Below, in pieces: positions 17,705-25,396 of a stretch of DNA of 64,000 nucleotides. Made by a program: the position numbers and the translations under genes. This DNA is from Ferriphaselus sp. R-1 (GTDB taxonomy: Bacteria; Pseudomonadota; Gammaproteobacteria; Burkholderiales; Gallionellaceae). The stretch's first letter is position 1, and every line of letters starts with the position of its first letter. The notes under the pieces were generated by a model. That model saw nothing but the letters and a program-made list of their open reading frames with translations, ran no database searches and had not been told where the DNA came from. The stretch is taken from assembly GCF_000746095.1 (NCBI RefSeq), contig NZ_JQKP01000007.1, positions 62,001-126,000 on the forward strand. Direction: 5' to 3'.

Positions 17705-18886
17705 CTAAGCAGCCTGCTTGGTACGCATCACCTCCCTGATGATCTCCGAGGCTGTGTTCGATGCCGCCTGCAAGGTCTTCGCTGACAAGTGCGAGTAACG
17801 TTGCGTTGTGACCGGACTGGCGTGACCCAACAGGTTCTGCACGGTGTACAAACTCTGCCCTGCGCTAACAAGCAGACTGGCGTACTGGTGGCGCAGATCA
17901 TGGAGCCTAAGCTGAGGCAGCCCAGCCTTCCCCCGGAGTCGGTGCCATACGCGGGTTATGGTGGTGTAGGCCAACCCGGTTTGAGCGTTCACGAACACAT
18001 CCTCGAACCTACCTTCCGTTCCGACATGATCCAAGATTTCTAGTGCGGTGTCGTTTAGCGGGATGGTTTTGACCTTCTTGGACTTGCTCGTGCTGGCCGG
18101 AATTCGCCATAACCTATTCTGCCGGTCGATATGCTCCCACTTTGCAGAGAGAGCTTCGTTCAGGCGGGCACCGGTCGAGAGCAGGAACAGTGCGATATTA
18201 CACACGGGGCGATTCTCATCGGTGTGCAGCACGGTCAGCAGCTTCTGCAGTTCACTGTCGTTCAGCAGATGATCGACCTTGTTGTCCGGGTTAGCTAACT
18301 GAATACGGGCAACTGGATTACTGCCCTCGAACATCCCCCAATCGTGAGCAAGATTAAACATCCTTTTGAGCAGCTTCAGATGGTGATCTGCAGAGGCCGG
18401 GGCCAACCCTTCCGCCAGCAACGCAGTGTGGAATGACTGCACCTGATGCCGGGTGATTTGATTCAGACGCATCTTGCCGAACTTGCCCTGGATGCGGATG
18501 CGATATAGCTGCTCGTCCCGCGTGAAGGATCGCTTTCTTGGCTTGGCATAGGCGAGGTAGTGCTGCCACAGCTCGTCTAGGGTAATCACAGCCTTCTTGG
18601 CTTCAGCCTCAGCACGTGGATCGGAGCCGAGTTGAATCTCAGCCTTCAATGCACGGGCCTTCTTCCGGGCCTCGGCAAGCGATACCACATCACCGCGACC
18701 TATCTTGGCGTACTTGGTCTTGCCATCCTCCTTTCCTTTGTAACGAAGTTGGTACGTACTGCCGCCATTTCTCCTGACCTCAAGGACTAGTCCAGGCAGA
18801 TCACGGTCGCAGTACTCGATGCGAAGCTTCCCGTCTGGACACTGCAGGCTGGGGATGAGTTGTTGCGTGAGTTGTACGATTGGCAT
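17705..18886 (-). CDS. int: Tyrosine recombinase/integrase of element A
   Basis: A 393-residue integrase with an N-terminal DUF4102-like arm-binding domain (DLPGLVLEVRRNGGSTYQLR), a SAM-like core-binding domain (about 100-200) and a C-terminal catalytic domain. The catalytic set is complete: Arg in STGARLNEAL, Lys in TSKSKKVKTIPL, HDLRH, LLGHASPVTTQRYSHL with the final His and nucleophilic Tyr. It would recombine the tRNA-Phe sites at 15.8 and 32.6 kb. It lies 1.8 kb inside the left end, with the nucleotidase gene between it and the attachment site. Confidence 0.95.
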   Translation of the reverse strand: MPIVQLTQQLIPSLQCPDGKLRIEYCDRDLPGLVLEVRRNGGSTYQLRYKGKEDGKTKYAKIGRGDVVSLAEARKKARALKAEIQLGSDPRAEAEAKKAVITLDELWQHYLAYAKPRKRSFTRDEQLYRIRIQGKFGKMRLNQITRHQVQSFHTALLAEGLAPASADHHLKLLKRMFNLAHDWGMFEGSNPVARIQLANPDNKVDHLLNDSELQKLLTVLHTDENRPVCNIALFLLSTGARLNEALSAKWEHIDRQNRLWRIPASTSKSKKVKTIPLNDTALEILDHVGTEGRFEDVFVNAQTGLAYTTITRVWHRLRGKAGLPQLRLHDLRHQYASLLVSAGQSLYTVQNLLGHASPVTTQRYSHLSAKTLQAASNTASEIIREVMRTKQAA

Positions 18887-18959
18887 ATTAAATCTCCATA
18901 TTGAGTGAATAGGTGGCCGCGCCCCTCCCCTCGAAGGGAGGGGTTAGCGAGATACATAG

Positions 18960-20204
18960 TCAGAAATCGGCCTCGGTCCTACCTGGGGGCAGTCCATTCA
19001 CCCAAGTCCGCTGGAACGGGGTTAAACCATCGTCAGGCGCTTCTTCGTCATATGTTGCCGAGGTGTCCGGAATTTCCTCTGGTGTTTTCGGTGAAGTTAG
19101 GTAGCGGTCGAAAGCATCTTCGAACTGGGTAAGCTCAAAGCCCTTGGGCGTGCTATACGGGCCTTGCCGGACGGTTTTTGACTTGATGCCGTACGGTGAA
19201 AGAAGCTTCGCAAGCTGGCGTGGGGTGATCGGCTTGCCGTAGTTGTACGTCGCCCAGGGCCGCTCATCATCCTCGATCAACCCCCCGATCATCTCGGCAG
19301 TGGTGATGCGACCGACACGCTTCCCCTGAAACACATCCCGGATGTCGCCGAGCAACTCGTTTCCGAAGCTGGTCGACGGCTCATTCAGATTGGACAGAGC
19401 AAGCGCAGCAGCTGTGGCTCGTTCAAGCCACCCATGACCAGCCAGCTCAGCAATGGCAAGCAAAGGCTCCCAGTTGTCCTGATCACGATCGCCAAGCGCA
19501 TCAGGGACGGGTGGACGAGCAGTGCGGATGGCATCACAAAAATCAACTGCAAAGCGCGCAAGTTTTGATGCAATGTGCCCAAACAATCCAGCATCGGCGT
19601 GTCGAAGTCGCTCCACCCTTTCTTCGAGCGTTTTACGGCGCAAGTTGATTTGGATTCCCCGACTCATCGTCGCTGAGGGAAGGTGCCGTTCAAGGCCAAT
19701 TCCGGCAATGGCCTTAGCTCCCCAGACCGAGAATCGCATGGGCTCGTGGTTTTCACCAACGATGCGAAGTACATAAGCAGCCGAGCGAGAGTGCCCGGCG
19801 TTGATCAGACCAGTCAGCTCATTTTTTTCACGGAAGAACGTGTCGGCTTCGTCGATGAGCAGCGTTGGCGAATATTTCTCAATCACCCGAAACAGGCCCG
19901 CTAGGGTGATGTTCGACACCGAAAGCTGACGAGCTGACATACGTCCGACCAGTTCTAGAAGTTGCGATTTCCCGCATGACTTCTCGGGCGCATTGATCAG
20001 CAGAAGTGCGGCAATCTGGACAGAATCGATGCCCCAAGTAAGGGCAATCCACAGACTGACCGCATCGGCCTGATGAGGGGTAAGCACGATGTAGCGCCGA
20101 ATCAGCTTGGAGACTTCATCCAGCAGCTCGGCAAGGTTGATTGGATCTGGAAACGGTGAAACTGGTGGGAACAGTTCGCCACCACTGCTAGCTTTAATTG
20201 CCAT
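18960..20204 (-). CDS. DUF3631 domain protein (helicase/primase-associated ATPase)
   Basis: A 414-residue protein with a P-loop ATPase core. A Walker A-like NAPEKSCGKSQLLELVGRM and Walker B TLLIDEADTF are followed by a sensor-like region and the DUF3631 C-terminal domain (GNELLGDIRDVFQ, then RQLAKLLSPYGIKSKTVR). DUF3631 proteins are common in integrative elements and phage-derived islands, often with primase functions, and may support replication of the excised element. ATG 20204 follows AAGGAAA. It precedes the integrase gene by 73 bp on the same strand. Confidence 0.85.
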   Translation of the reverse strand: MAIKASSGGELFPPVSPFPDPINLAELLDEVSKLIRRYIVLTPHQADAVSLWIALTWGIDSVQIAALLLINAPEKSCGKSQLLELVGRMSARQLSVSNITLAGLFRVIEKYSPTLLIDEADTFFREKNELTGLINAGHSRSAAYVLRIVGENHEPMRFSVWGAKAIAGIGLERHLPSATMSRGIQINLRRKTLEERVERLRHADAGLFGHIASKLARFAVDFCDAIRTARPPVPDALGDRDQDNWEPLLAIAELAGHGWLERATAAALALSNLNEPSTSFGNELLGDIRDVFQGKRVGRITTAEMIGGLIEDDERPWATYNYGKPITPRQLAKLLSPYGIKSKTVRQGPYSTPKGFELTQFEDAFDRYLTSPKTPEEIPDTSATYDEEAPDDGLTPFQRTWVNGLPPGRTEADF

Positions 20205-20866
20205 GGTATTTTTCCTTAAATAGGAGGTTGCACGATGGTTTTTTGAGCTTCGCGTCCGTCATGCCGCAGGATTTATCCTGCGCGGTGGAAGCTCCGTGCT
20301 TACGAATTCCGAGTACTCGAAATCGGCAAGCGCCAGAAGGCTGAAAGTGGTGCCGAATAGTCGGCGTGAGGTAGGTCAGGCGGGAGATATCAGGTGAGTA
20401 TTACTCCAGAAAGTTGGCAATGTACGCATGCTACACGTCGAGCAAGGCGATTGCAACTACTTGATAGCAAACAAATACATTCATTGAAAAGTGTCTTGCT
20501 TGGGGCGAAACTGTTTTGGATGGACGTTTATCAAGCGAAGAACATTCCGTGCTAAACCTATTAAGTCTCCAGTCGAACGGCGAGTTGCTCGAAGTCTAGT
20601 AACGTGTCACGAAATCGCTAGCAAACGTCGAAAATTGGGCAGCAGGATGCTTGTGTAGATGTCGGGGGGGGATTGGCGCAACGCCGCAACTTCGTTGAAA
20701 AATATGGGGAAAAATGTTTCGGCTAAATAGGGCGATGCGAAACCGGGGAGATCAACAATGCGTTTCGGATAGGCTGACGATGAATCCGCAACACCAAAAC
20801 CCATACAGTTCAGTTAGTTATGTCCCGTGTTGCGGCGTTGCGGCAAATCCCCCTAGTCGCAGGGCA
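20205..20866. other. 660-bp non-coding region with inverted repeat and G8 tract
   Basis: No frame here has both a ribosome site and recognisable sequence. A perfect inverted repeat CGCAGGAT-TT-ATCCTGCG lies at 20265-20282 and a G8 run near 20664-20671. Its position upstream of the DUF3631 gene makes it a candidate for a regulatory or replication region, which is inference only. Confidence 0.4.
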
Positions 20867-21280
20867 TCAGTCGATGGCCCTCAGCACCTGCCCGGCCTCC
20901 GGGTGATCCAGCATGTACTCGCGCAGCAGGTGATAGTGTTCTGAGCAGCTTAGAGCGAACTGCCCATCACCGAACGACAGATGGCTGTATGCGTACAGGC
21001 AGCAGACGATCCCGAACGCATCAGGTGACAGTGCACCATCAAAACCATTCTCGCAACCGACCTTGAATGGCGTGCCCGAGTGCGGTGCCATGTAGAAGCC
21101 GCCGTTGGACAGCGCAAAGAAATCCCAATAGCCGCCCTGGTACTCCTCGCACATGCTATCGGCCATGGAGTAGACGAAAGGCTCAAGCTGCAGAGGAAAG
21201 TGGAGGCCGAACAGCTTGGCGGTATGAGTGATGCGCAACTCTTCTGGGATGAGGACTGCGGAAATGGATGGCGTGTTCAT
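20867..21280 (-). CDS. Antirestriction protein, ArdB/KlcA-like
   Basis: A 137-residue protein of the ArdB/KlcA family, which protects incoming DNA from type I restriction. The family core is intact: LIPEELRITHTAKLFGLHF, then EYQGGYWDFFALSNGGFY, and MAPHSGTPFKV. The frame extends to 21517, but ATG 21280 with AAGGAGACAAA gives the family length. The presence of such a gene supports horizontal transfer of element A. Several small genes of unknown function lie upstream on the same strand. Confidence 0.9.
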   Translation of the reverse strand: MNTPSISAVLIPEELRITHTAKLFGLHFPLQLEPFVYSMADSMCEEYQGGYWDFFALSNGGFYMAPHSGTPFKVGCENGFDGALSPDAFGIVCCLYAYSHLSFGDGQFALSCSEHYHLLREYMLDHPEAGQVLRAID

Positions 21281-21411
21281 TTTGTCTCCTTGGGATGAAA
21301 GACTCCCCGGCAACTTCTCCAGACGAACGGGAGCTTCCGCATGGCGCGGATCGCATGTGAGTTCAATTGGAAGAAACTGCTGGGGAGGAAGTATTGAAGT
21401 ACTGCGGGAAA

Positions 21412-21564
21412 TCAATCGTTGCTGTAATGCCAGAGCATGTCGTCCGGACTGATACCAGCCAGTAGGCAAGCGTGGGAATGGACAGCTTCTGCGAAGCCCT
21501 CCTCGGGCATATCCCAAGTCAGAGCAGCATCAACGGCGGATGAAAGGCAATCTAGGAAATTCAT
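21412..21564 (-). CDS. Small hypothetical protein
   Basis: A 50-residue acidic protein (MNFLDCLSSAVDAALTWDMP..., ending LAGISPDDMLWHYSND). CTGGAG precedes ATG 21564 at a good distance. I do not recognise a family. It overlaps the preceding gene by 35 bases and belongs to the leftward accessory operon with the antirestriction gene. Confidence 0.55.
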   Translation of the reverse strand: MNFLDCLSSAVDAALTWDMPEEGFAEAVHSHACLLAGISPDDMLWHYSND

Positions 21565-21739
21565 GGTGTTTTCTCCAGTGGTGGTAAAAGTAATATCCAA
21601 TGCCTCCCAGAATCAGAGCGATCAGGAAGAGCGGCGGAAACAAAAGTGACAGCAAGGTCAGGCCAGCCACACCTATCCATCGGGTGGATCGACTGGCGAG
21701 GCAAAGCAGAGCGACGACGATGAGAGTCAGAACGTGCAT
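21530..21739 (-). CDS. Small membrane protein
   Basis: A 69-residue protein almost entirely hydrophobic in its first 50 residues (MHVLTLIVVALLCLAS, then LTLLSLLFPPLFLIALILGGIGYYFY), ending in a basic HHWRKHHEFPRLPFIRR tail. An AAGGAG site stands eight bases before the ATG. The function is unknown. It overlaps the next small gene. Confidence 0.55.
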   Translation of the reverse strand: MHVLTLIVVALLCLASRSTRWIGVAGLTLLSLLFPPLFLIALILGGIGYYFYHHWRKHHEFPRLPFIRR

Positions 21740-21918
21740 TGAAGAACTCCTTGCGTGTTGGGAATGGAGGGGGTATTGCGAGGAATTGCTGTGTCAGGCC
21801 CGGTATAGGTTTGTCATTGAAGCGAGGGAAATTTCAGCGAAAAAGATGCCCTTTGAATTCAAGGACAATGGAAGGACTTTCTTGAGTGGCACGCGGATTG
21901 GATATCCGCAGAACAGTT

Positions 21919-22413
21919 TTACTCGGCTGATGGTGCGGTTTCTGATGACTGTTTCTTTCTCGATGGCTTCCTTGGTCGGGTATCAGGATCAAGACTCACG
22001 CCAGACTCGATGAGTTGCTGCATTGCATCGAAGAACGCCTTTCCGTCTGCGACCTCGTGGCAACGATCCCGGACAGCGGATGCCTGAACAAGCCCCTCTG
22101 CCAGCAATGCCGCCAAGAGGAAACCACCGTTGTTCTGGCTCTTGCCAACATAGACCTGCTGCAGGGTGAAGGAGGTGATGAGTGCGCCATTCCCTAGCGC
22201 CTTGCCGATCTTCTCGGAGGGCACCCATTCGCGGCTGAAATATCCCTTGGCGGAATTGGCGTTGATGCGGAAGTAAATCGCCCCTTCGGCATCGCAACCT
22301 ATGTGATACATCAGCTCGGACTTCTGACTGAGTGATGGGCATGATGCAACCTTGAGTATGCGCATCTCGGGTGCGGATGTTGCAACTTCAGTTTGTGTTT
22401 CCTTCTTGCTCAT
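21919..22413 (-). CDS. Hypothetical protein of the accessory operon
   Basis: A 164-residue soluble protein without recognised motifs. The central part (LMYHIGCDAEGAIYFRINAN, then KGYFSREWVPSEKI) looks well folded. The C-terminus is charged and low-complexity (RPRKPSRKKQSSETAPSAE). An AAGGAG ribosome site precedes ATG 22413. Its place among antirestriction and small membrane genes is typical of island accessory operons. Confidence 0.7.
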   Translation of the reverse strand: MSKKETQTEVATSAPEMRILKVASCPSLSQKSELMYHIGCDAEGAIYFRINANSAKGYFSREWVPSEKIGKALGNGALITSFTLQQVYVGKSQNNGGFLLAALLAEGLVQASAVRDRCHEVADGKAFFDAMQQLIESGVSLDPDTRPRKPSRKKQSSETAPSAE

Positions 22414-22499
22414 GTGTAACTCCTTGTGGTGTGTTGAAGTGACGAGATAACTGGTACCTCATATAAGATGGCGGATATGGCGCTAGTAAGCATTTGCAA

Positions 22500-22997
22500 T
22501 TACGCCCAATTCTGCTGTGTTAGAGCAATGTGTTCAGCTATGCGAGCAGCCAGCCAGAGCTGTTTCGGGATGTAATAGACAGGCCCACCCGCATCGTTCC
22601 AGCAGAGCAGGAAAAATGCCCATTGAGCTTCGCCGGATGGTTCCTTAAGGTAGTCGCAGGCATCCCACCCCATGACTTGATCCGTGACGTTGGGCCATCT
22701 TCCGCCGTGGGATTTAGCAAACTCCATATCCATGCCCACGATCTGCTTGAGGTCGGTTTCGGTTTCGCAGACATGGAAGTTCCCGCCCAGCATGTCGGCA
22801 TAGGACGCTGCGGCATCTGGCCTGGACAGCAGTCGGTCGATGTCGTGAGCATCAATCTCGATGGCATCGTGGATGTGTCGGCCAGGCCACGGGCAGGCAC
22901 TCAGTAGAACCATTGCCTGATCCTGAACAAGCCGGAAAGGGATGCGTCCTTGCCTGTGCAGGTTGTGGGCTTCGGTGAAGTTGTGAATGTCGATCAT
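22500..22997 (-). CDS. Hypothetical protein of the accessory operon
   Basis: A 165-residue soluble protein, acidic and rich in His, Trp and Asp (HNFTEAHNLHRQGRIPFRLV at the N-terminus; MGWDACDYLKEPSGEAQWAF near the middle). I do not recognise the family. AGGAGG stands just before ATG 22997, which overlaps the stop of the upstream small membrane gene by four bases, so the two are translationally coupled. Confidence 0.7.
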   Translation of the reverse strand: MIDIHNFTEAHNLHRQGRIPFRLVQDQAMVLLSACPWPGRHIHDAIEIDAHDIDRLLSRPDAAASYADMLGGNFHVCETETDLKQIVGMDMEFAKSHGGRWPNVTDQVMGWDACDYLKEPSGEAQWAFFLLCWNDAGGPVYYIPKQLWLAARIAEHIALTQQNWA

Positions 22998-23164
22998 GAC
23001 TTCCTCCTGATGATGAGATTAAGGGCGGTATAGGTGGCAAAGGCGGCAAGGCAAGCCATCGCCAACTTGAGAGCCAAGGACAGTGCAGCTACCCAGACGC
23101 TCAATGCGCCGAGAGCGATGAAAGTGATGGCGAGTGCGACAAGGATCAGAAAGAACCAGTGCAT
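22994..23164 (-). CDS. Small membrane protein, first gene of the accessory operon
   Basis: A 56-residue protein with two hydrophobic segments (WFFLILVALAITFIALGAL and LALKLAMACLAAFATYTALN) and a basic end (LIIRRKS). AAAAGGAGC precedes ATG 23164. The frame continues upstream to 23206, but no ribosome site supports that start. Function unknown. Confidence 0.6.
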   Translation of the reverse strand: MHWFFLILVALAITFIALGALSVWVAALSLALKLAMACLAAFATYTALNLIIRRKS

Positions 23165-23188
23165 AGGATTGCTCCTTTTGGGTGATGG

Positions 23189-23232
23189 GAAAAAAGAAAG
23201 CTCCAATGACCGGGATGGCCAAAGGAGCTTTC
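23189..23232 (-). terminator. Intrinsic terminator-like hairpin in the leader of the accessory operon
   Basis: Read leftward, GAAAGCTCC (23224-23232) pairs with GGAGCTTTC (23196-23204) and is followed by six T. It stands upstream of the leftward small-gene operon rather than behind a gene, so it may act as an attenuator or shield the operon from leftward read-through. Confidence 0.6.
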
Positions 23233-23338
23233 GAGGGATACGACGCTTTCATAATTATTGAGCCCATAGCGTCGTCGAAGGCTCTTGTTATCAGAGGGAA
23301 GCTGGTACGATTTGAGGAAAAGTTAAGAAGGGAAAGCC

Positions 23339-23764
23339 ATGAAACAAAAACCACGATTTCAACTGAACCGCGCTGCCGTGGTCATTCGATACAAACAGCC
23401 TTATGTGGATTGGGCGCGAGTCGCAGGCCCCGAACCGGCCACTGACTACTCCTTGGAGCAAGCCAACGATGATGGGGAGATGTTTCTAATCCCCTCGTAC
23501 GATAGCCCTGTCGATGCTGTGGATGGGACAGGTGATGCGATCAAGTGGGTGGAGAAACGCTGGAAAATGCTCTTCGAGTATTTCCTTGGCGAATGGATAC
23601 TGGACGAATCCGCTTGGCCTCAGAAACGCACGCTCAAAATGTTCCGGGAATGGTTTGAGGTCGAATACCGCTCGATCGTCTGGGACATGGGGCATGAACC
23701 GCTGATGATCGACGAGTGGATATATGACGAGGATGACGGGATGGATTGCTCAGTAGTACACTGA
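23339..23764 (+). CDS. Conserved-looking hypothetical protein
   Basis: A 141-residue acidic, tryptophan-rich protein. It opens RAAVVIRYKQPYVDWARVAG and ends in an acidic segment, WDMGHEPLMIDEWIYDEDDG. Its compact size and the conserved look of the QPYVDWA segment suggest a real family whose function I do not know. It is divergent from the accessory operon and convergent with the gene at 23767, ending two bases from it. Confidence 0.7.
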   Translation: MKQKPRFQLNRAAVVIRYKQPYVDWARVAGPEPATDYSLEQANDDGEMFLIPSYDSPVDAVDGTGDAIKWVEKRWKMLFEYFLGEWILDESAWPQKRTLKMFREWFEVEYRSIVWDMGHEPLMIDEWIYDEDDGMDCSVVH

Positions 23765-23766
23765 TT

Positions 23767-24060
23767 TCAAATGGTTATTAGATACGGTAGCACGTAGGCG
23801 ATGAGCAGGAACACCCATACAGCCCCGATCAACGTGGTCACGACCGACGTCGCGAGTTGCCTCATGATGTACTCCACGGAGTCCCAGAGGCCCATCTCGG
23901 GCATGAGTGACATGGCACGACTAAATCGAGTGTGGTCGGTAGATGCCCACTTGAACGTGCTGACGATAGCTTTGCTGGCGAGGTTGAGGGATGATCGAGT
24001 GGCTTCAGAGGCAGCGGATTGAAGGTTGCGCTGGATACGGGTACGGCGGGGAGGGGGCAT
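23767..24060 (-). CDS. Small membrane-anchored protein
   Basis: A 97-residue protein with a basic N-terminus (MPPPRRTRIQRNLQSAASEA) and one C-terminal membrane helix (VVTTLIGAVWVFLLIAYVLPYL). AAAGGA precedes the ATG. I do not recognise it. It is separated from the XRE gene on the same strand by a strong terminator, so it needs its own promoter. Confidence 0.6.
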   Translation of the reverse strand: MPPPRRTRIQRNLQSAASEATRSSLNLASKAIVSTFKWASTDHTRFSRAMSLMPEMGLWDSVEYIMRQLATSVVTTLIGAVWVFLLIAYVLPYLITI

Positions 24061-24082
24061 CGGCAGTCCTTTCTTGGGGATA

Positions 24083-24116
24083 GAAAAAGAAAAGCCCCAA
24101 GAGTTATCTCGGGGCT
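24083..24116 (-). terminator. Rho-independent terminator of the XRE regulator gene
   Basis: Read leftward, a 10-bp stem (AGCCCCGAGA with TCTTGGGGCT, one G-T pair) and a four-base loop are followed by TTTCTTTTTCT. It begins 28 bases after the regulator stop codon. Confidence 0.85.
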
Positions 24117-24143
24117 ACGGGGAGAACTAGAAAGTAGTGGGGA

Positions 24144-24392
24144 CTAATCAGACTCTTGGGAGAGCCGACTCTCAACTAGGGCGATTAGCTCGCTGGCAGG
24201 AATATCCAGTGCCTTAGCAAGACGGAAGACGGTCGCAAACGCCGGGCCCTTTTCTGCCCGTTCCAGTGCGCTGATGTGACTGCGTTCCGTGTCGGCCAGT
24301 TCGGCTAGGCGGTCTTGAGTCAAACCCTTCTGCAGTCTTAGTTCATGCAGTACAGCGCCAAATACTCTGATTGGTTGTTTCTTGTCTCCCAT
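24144..24392 (-). CDS. XRE-family transcriptional regulator
   Basis: An 82-residue protein that is essentially one Cro/C1-type helix-turn-helix: LHELRLQKGLTQDRLAELAD, then ERSHISALERAEKGPAFATV and FRLAKALDIPASELI. It is probably the master regulator for this part of element A. It is divergent from the lipoprotein gene at 24626. The 233-bp space between contains an inverted repeat GCATAC-N4-GTATGC (24430-24445), a plausible operator. Confidence 0.88.
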   Translation of the reverse strand: MGDKKQPIRVFGAVLHELRLQKGLTQDRLAELADTERSHISALERAEKGPAFATVFRLAKALDIPASELIALVESRLSQESD

Positions 24393-24429
24393 GGACTAGG
24401 GAGGGTCATATAACCAACTTCGCTTGTCT

Positions 24430-24445
24430 GCATACGCATGTATGC
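24430..24445. promoter_or_regulatory. Inverted repeat upstream of the XRE gene, candidate operator
   Basis: GCATAC and GTATGC are separated by four bases, 38 bp before the regulator start codon. A further GTATGC half-site occurs near 24577 on the way to the lipoprotein gene. Autoregulation by the XRE protein is the simplest reading but is unproven. Confidence 0.4.
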
Positions 24446-24502
24446 GCTATTCTGAAAACCTTGCGACTTCAGCGCTAAGAGTCACGGGGCATAGACCACC
24501 CG

Positions 24503-24552
24503 GCTAGGCCGAGAGACATATAGGGATAGTGGAGTGGATGAATTACGATTGG
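24503..24552 (+). repeat. 50-bp repeat, copy 1, upstream of the lipoprotein gene
   Basis: Matches 25261-25310 at 43 of 50 positions by eye, with a fully conserved GGATAGTGGAGT core and TTACGATTGG end. Both copies have the same orientation and lie 75-90 bp before a rightward gene. Confidence 0.65.
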
Positions 24553-24625
24553 AGCCGCACTGACGCAATACTTTTGTATGCAGCTCGAAACAGCTTATAA
24601 GTCAGAGAAATAAGATCATTCAGGG

Positions 24626-25165
24626 ATGATGCAGGGCATGAAGAAAAATATCGCAATTTTGGTGGCGGCAATGTTGGTTACAGGGTGTGGCTATGTTACT
24701 AACAGGTATTCAATGTCTGCCGACAATGTCATGGCAGCCCGATCCTGGAACGGGGTTATGGTCAATGTGGGTAATTTTACTGAGGCACCAAACACCAAAG
24801 CCTCTTGTAACTACAAGGGACCGATTAATACGATCGATGGCGAGAGCTATGGGCAATTCGTCAGGAATGCTCTTGTTTCAGAGTTGACAATTGCTGGGGC
24901 CTATTCTGAGAGTGCTCCGATAACAATTACTGGTCGATTGGATAGGCTCGATAACGCAACAGCCTTCGATACAAGCTGGTCGCTTGACGTAACTCTGACC
25001 TCATCGAATGGCAAGTCTGCCAGCGTAAAAGAGACCTATAAGTACCATGGGTCGATTGTTGGGACAACAGATAGCACTTGCAGTGCGGCGGCGGCGGGCT
25101 TTGTTCCGGCAGTCCAGAATCTAGTTGGGAAAATGATCCGAGAAATCCCCAAATCTTTGCTTTGA
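24626..25165 (+). CDS. Putative lipoprotein
   Basis: A protein of 175-179 residues with a lipoprotein signal (MKKNIAILVAAMLVTGCGY, lipobox VTGC). The mature part is Ser/Thr-rich, with WNGVMVNVGNFTEAPN near its start and a two-cysteine content (Cys in KASCNYKGP and DSTCSAAAAG). ATGs at 24626, 24629 and 24638 are all possible; 24638 starts directly at the signal peptide. Family unknown. It is the first rightward gene of the cargo block and has a 50-bp repeat in its upstream region that recurs before the WYL gene. Confidence 0.7.
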   Translation: MMQGMKKNIAILVAAMLVTGCGYVTNRYSMSADNVMAARSWNGVMVNVGNFTEAPNTKASCNYKGPINTIDGESYGQFVRNALVSELTIAGAYSESAPITITGRLDRLDNATAFDTSWSLDVTLTSSNGKSASVKETYKYHGSIVGTTDSTCSAAAAGFVPAVQNLVGKMIREIPKSLL

Positions 25166-25260
25166 TGAATAGTTGACCGATACCACGCTGCATAAAAAGA
25201 ATTGGCTGTGGTTACGCCCATTAGCCATCTTGTATTGACCCAGCGAAGATCTGCTCAGAA

Positions 25261-25310
25261 GCTAAGCCAAGGGACATATATGGATAGTGGAGTAGCTGAG
25301 TTACGATTGG
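25261..25310 (+). repeat. 50-bp repeat, copy 2, upstream of the WYL gene
   Basis: Second copy of the element at 24503-24552 (86 % identical by eye). It ends 24 bp before the palindromic site at 25334, so both elements lie in the WYL gene promoter region. Confidence 0.65.
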
Positions 25311-25333
25311 TGACATGTTGCTGGGATAGAAAA

Positions 25334-25349
25334 AACGACACACCCTGTC
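25334..25349. promoter_or_regulatory. Palindromic site AACGACACACCCTGTC, copy 1
   Basis: This 16-mer contains the inverted repeat GACA-N5-TGTC and is repeated exactly at 28644-28659. Copy 1 is 48 bp upstream of the WYL regulator start, where an autoregulatory operator would sit. Assignment to the WYL protein is inference. Confidence 0.55.
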
Positions 25350-25396
25350 AGGACTGGCCCGCAGAATATGTGCCTTCGCAAACTGTATGGTGAACC

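Noticed and set aside
17435-17785. Plus-strand frame between the nucleotidase and integrase genes
   Set aside because: It runs antisense into the integrase 3' end, crosses its terminator, and has no ribosome site.
20607-20804. A 65-codon leftward frame in the non-coding region of element A
   Set aside because: It contains a protein-like stretch (IVDLPGFASPYLAETFFPIF) but no ribosome site or recognisable family, so I could not support it as a gene.
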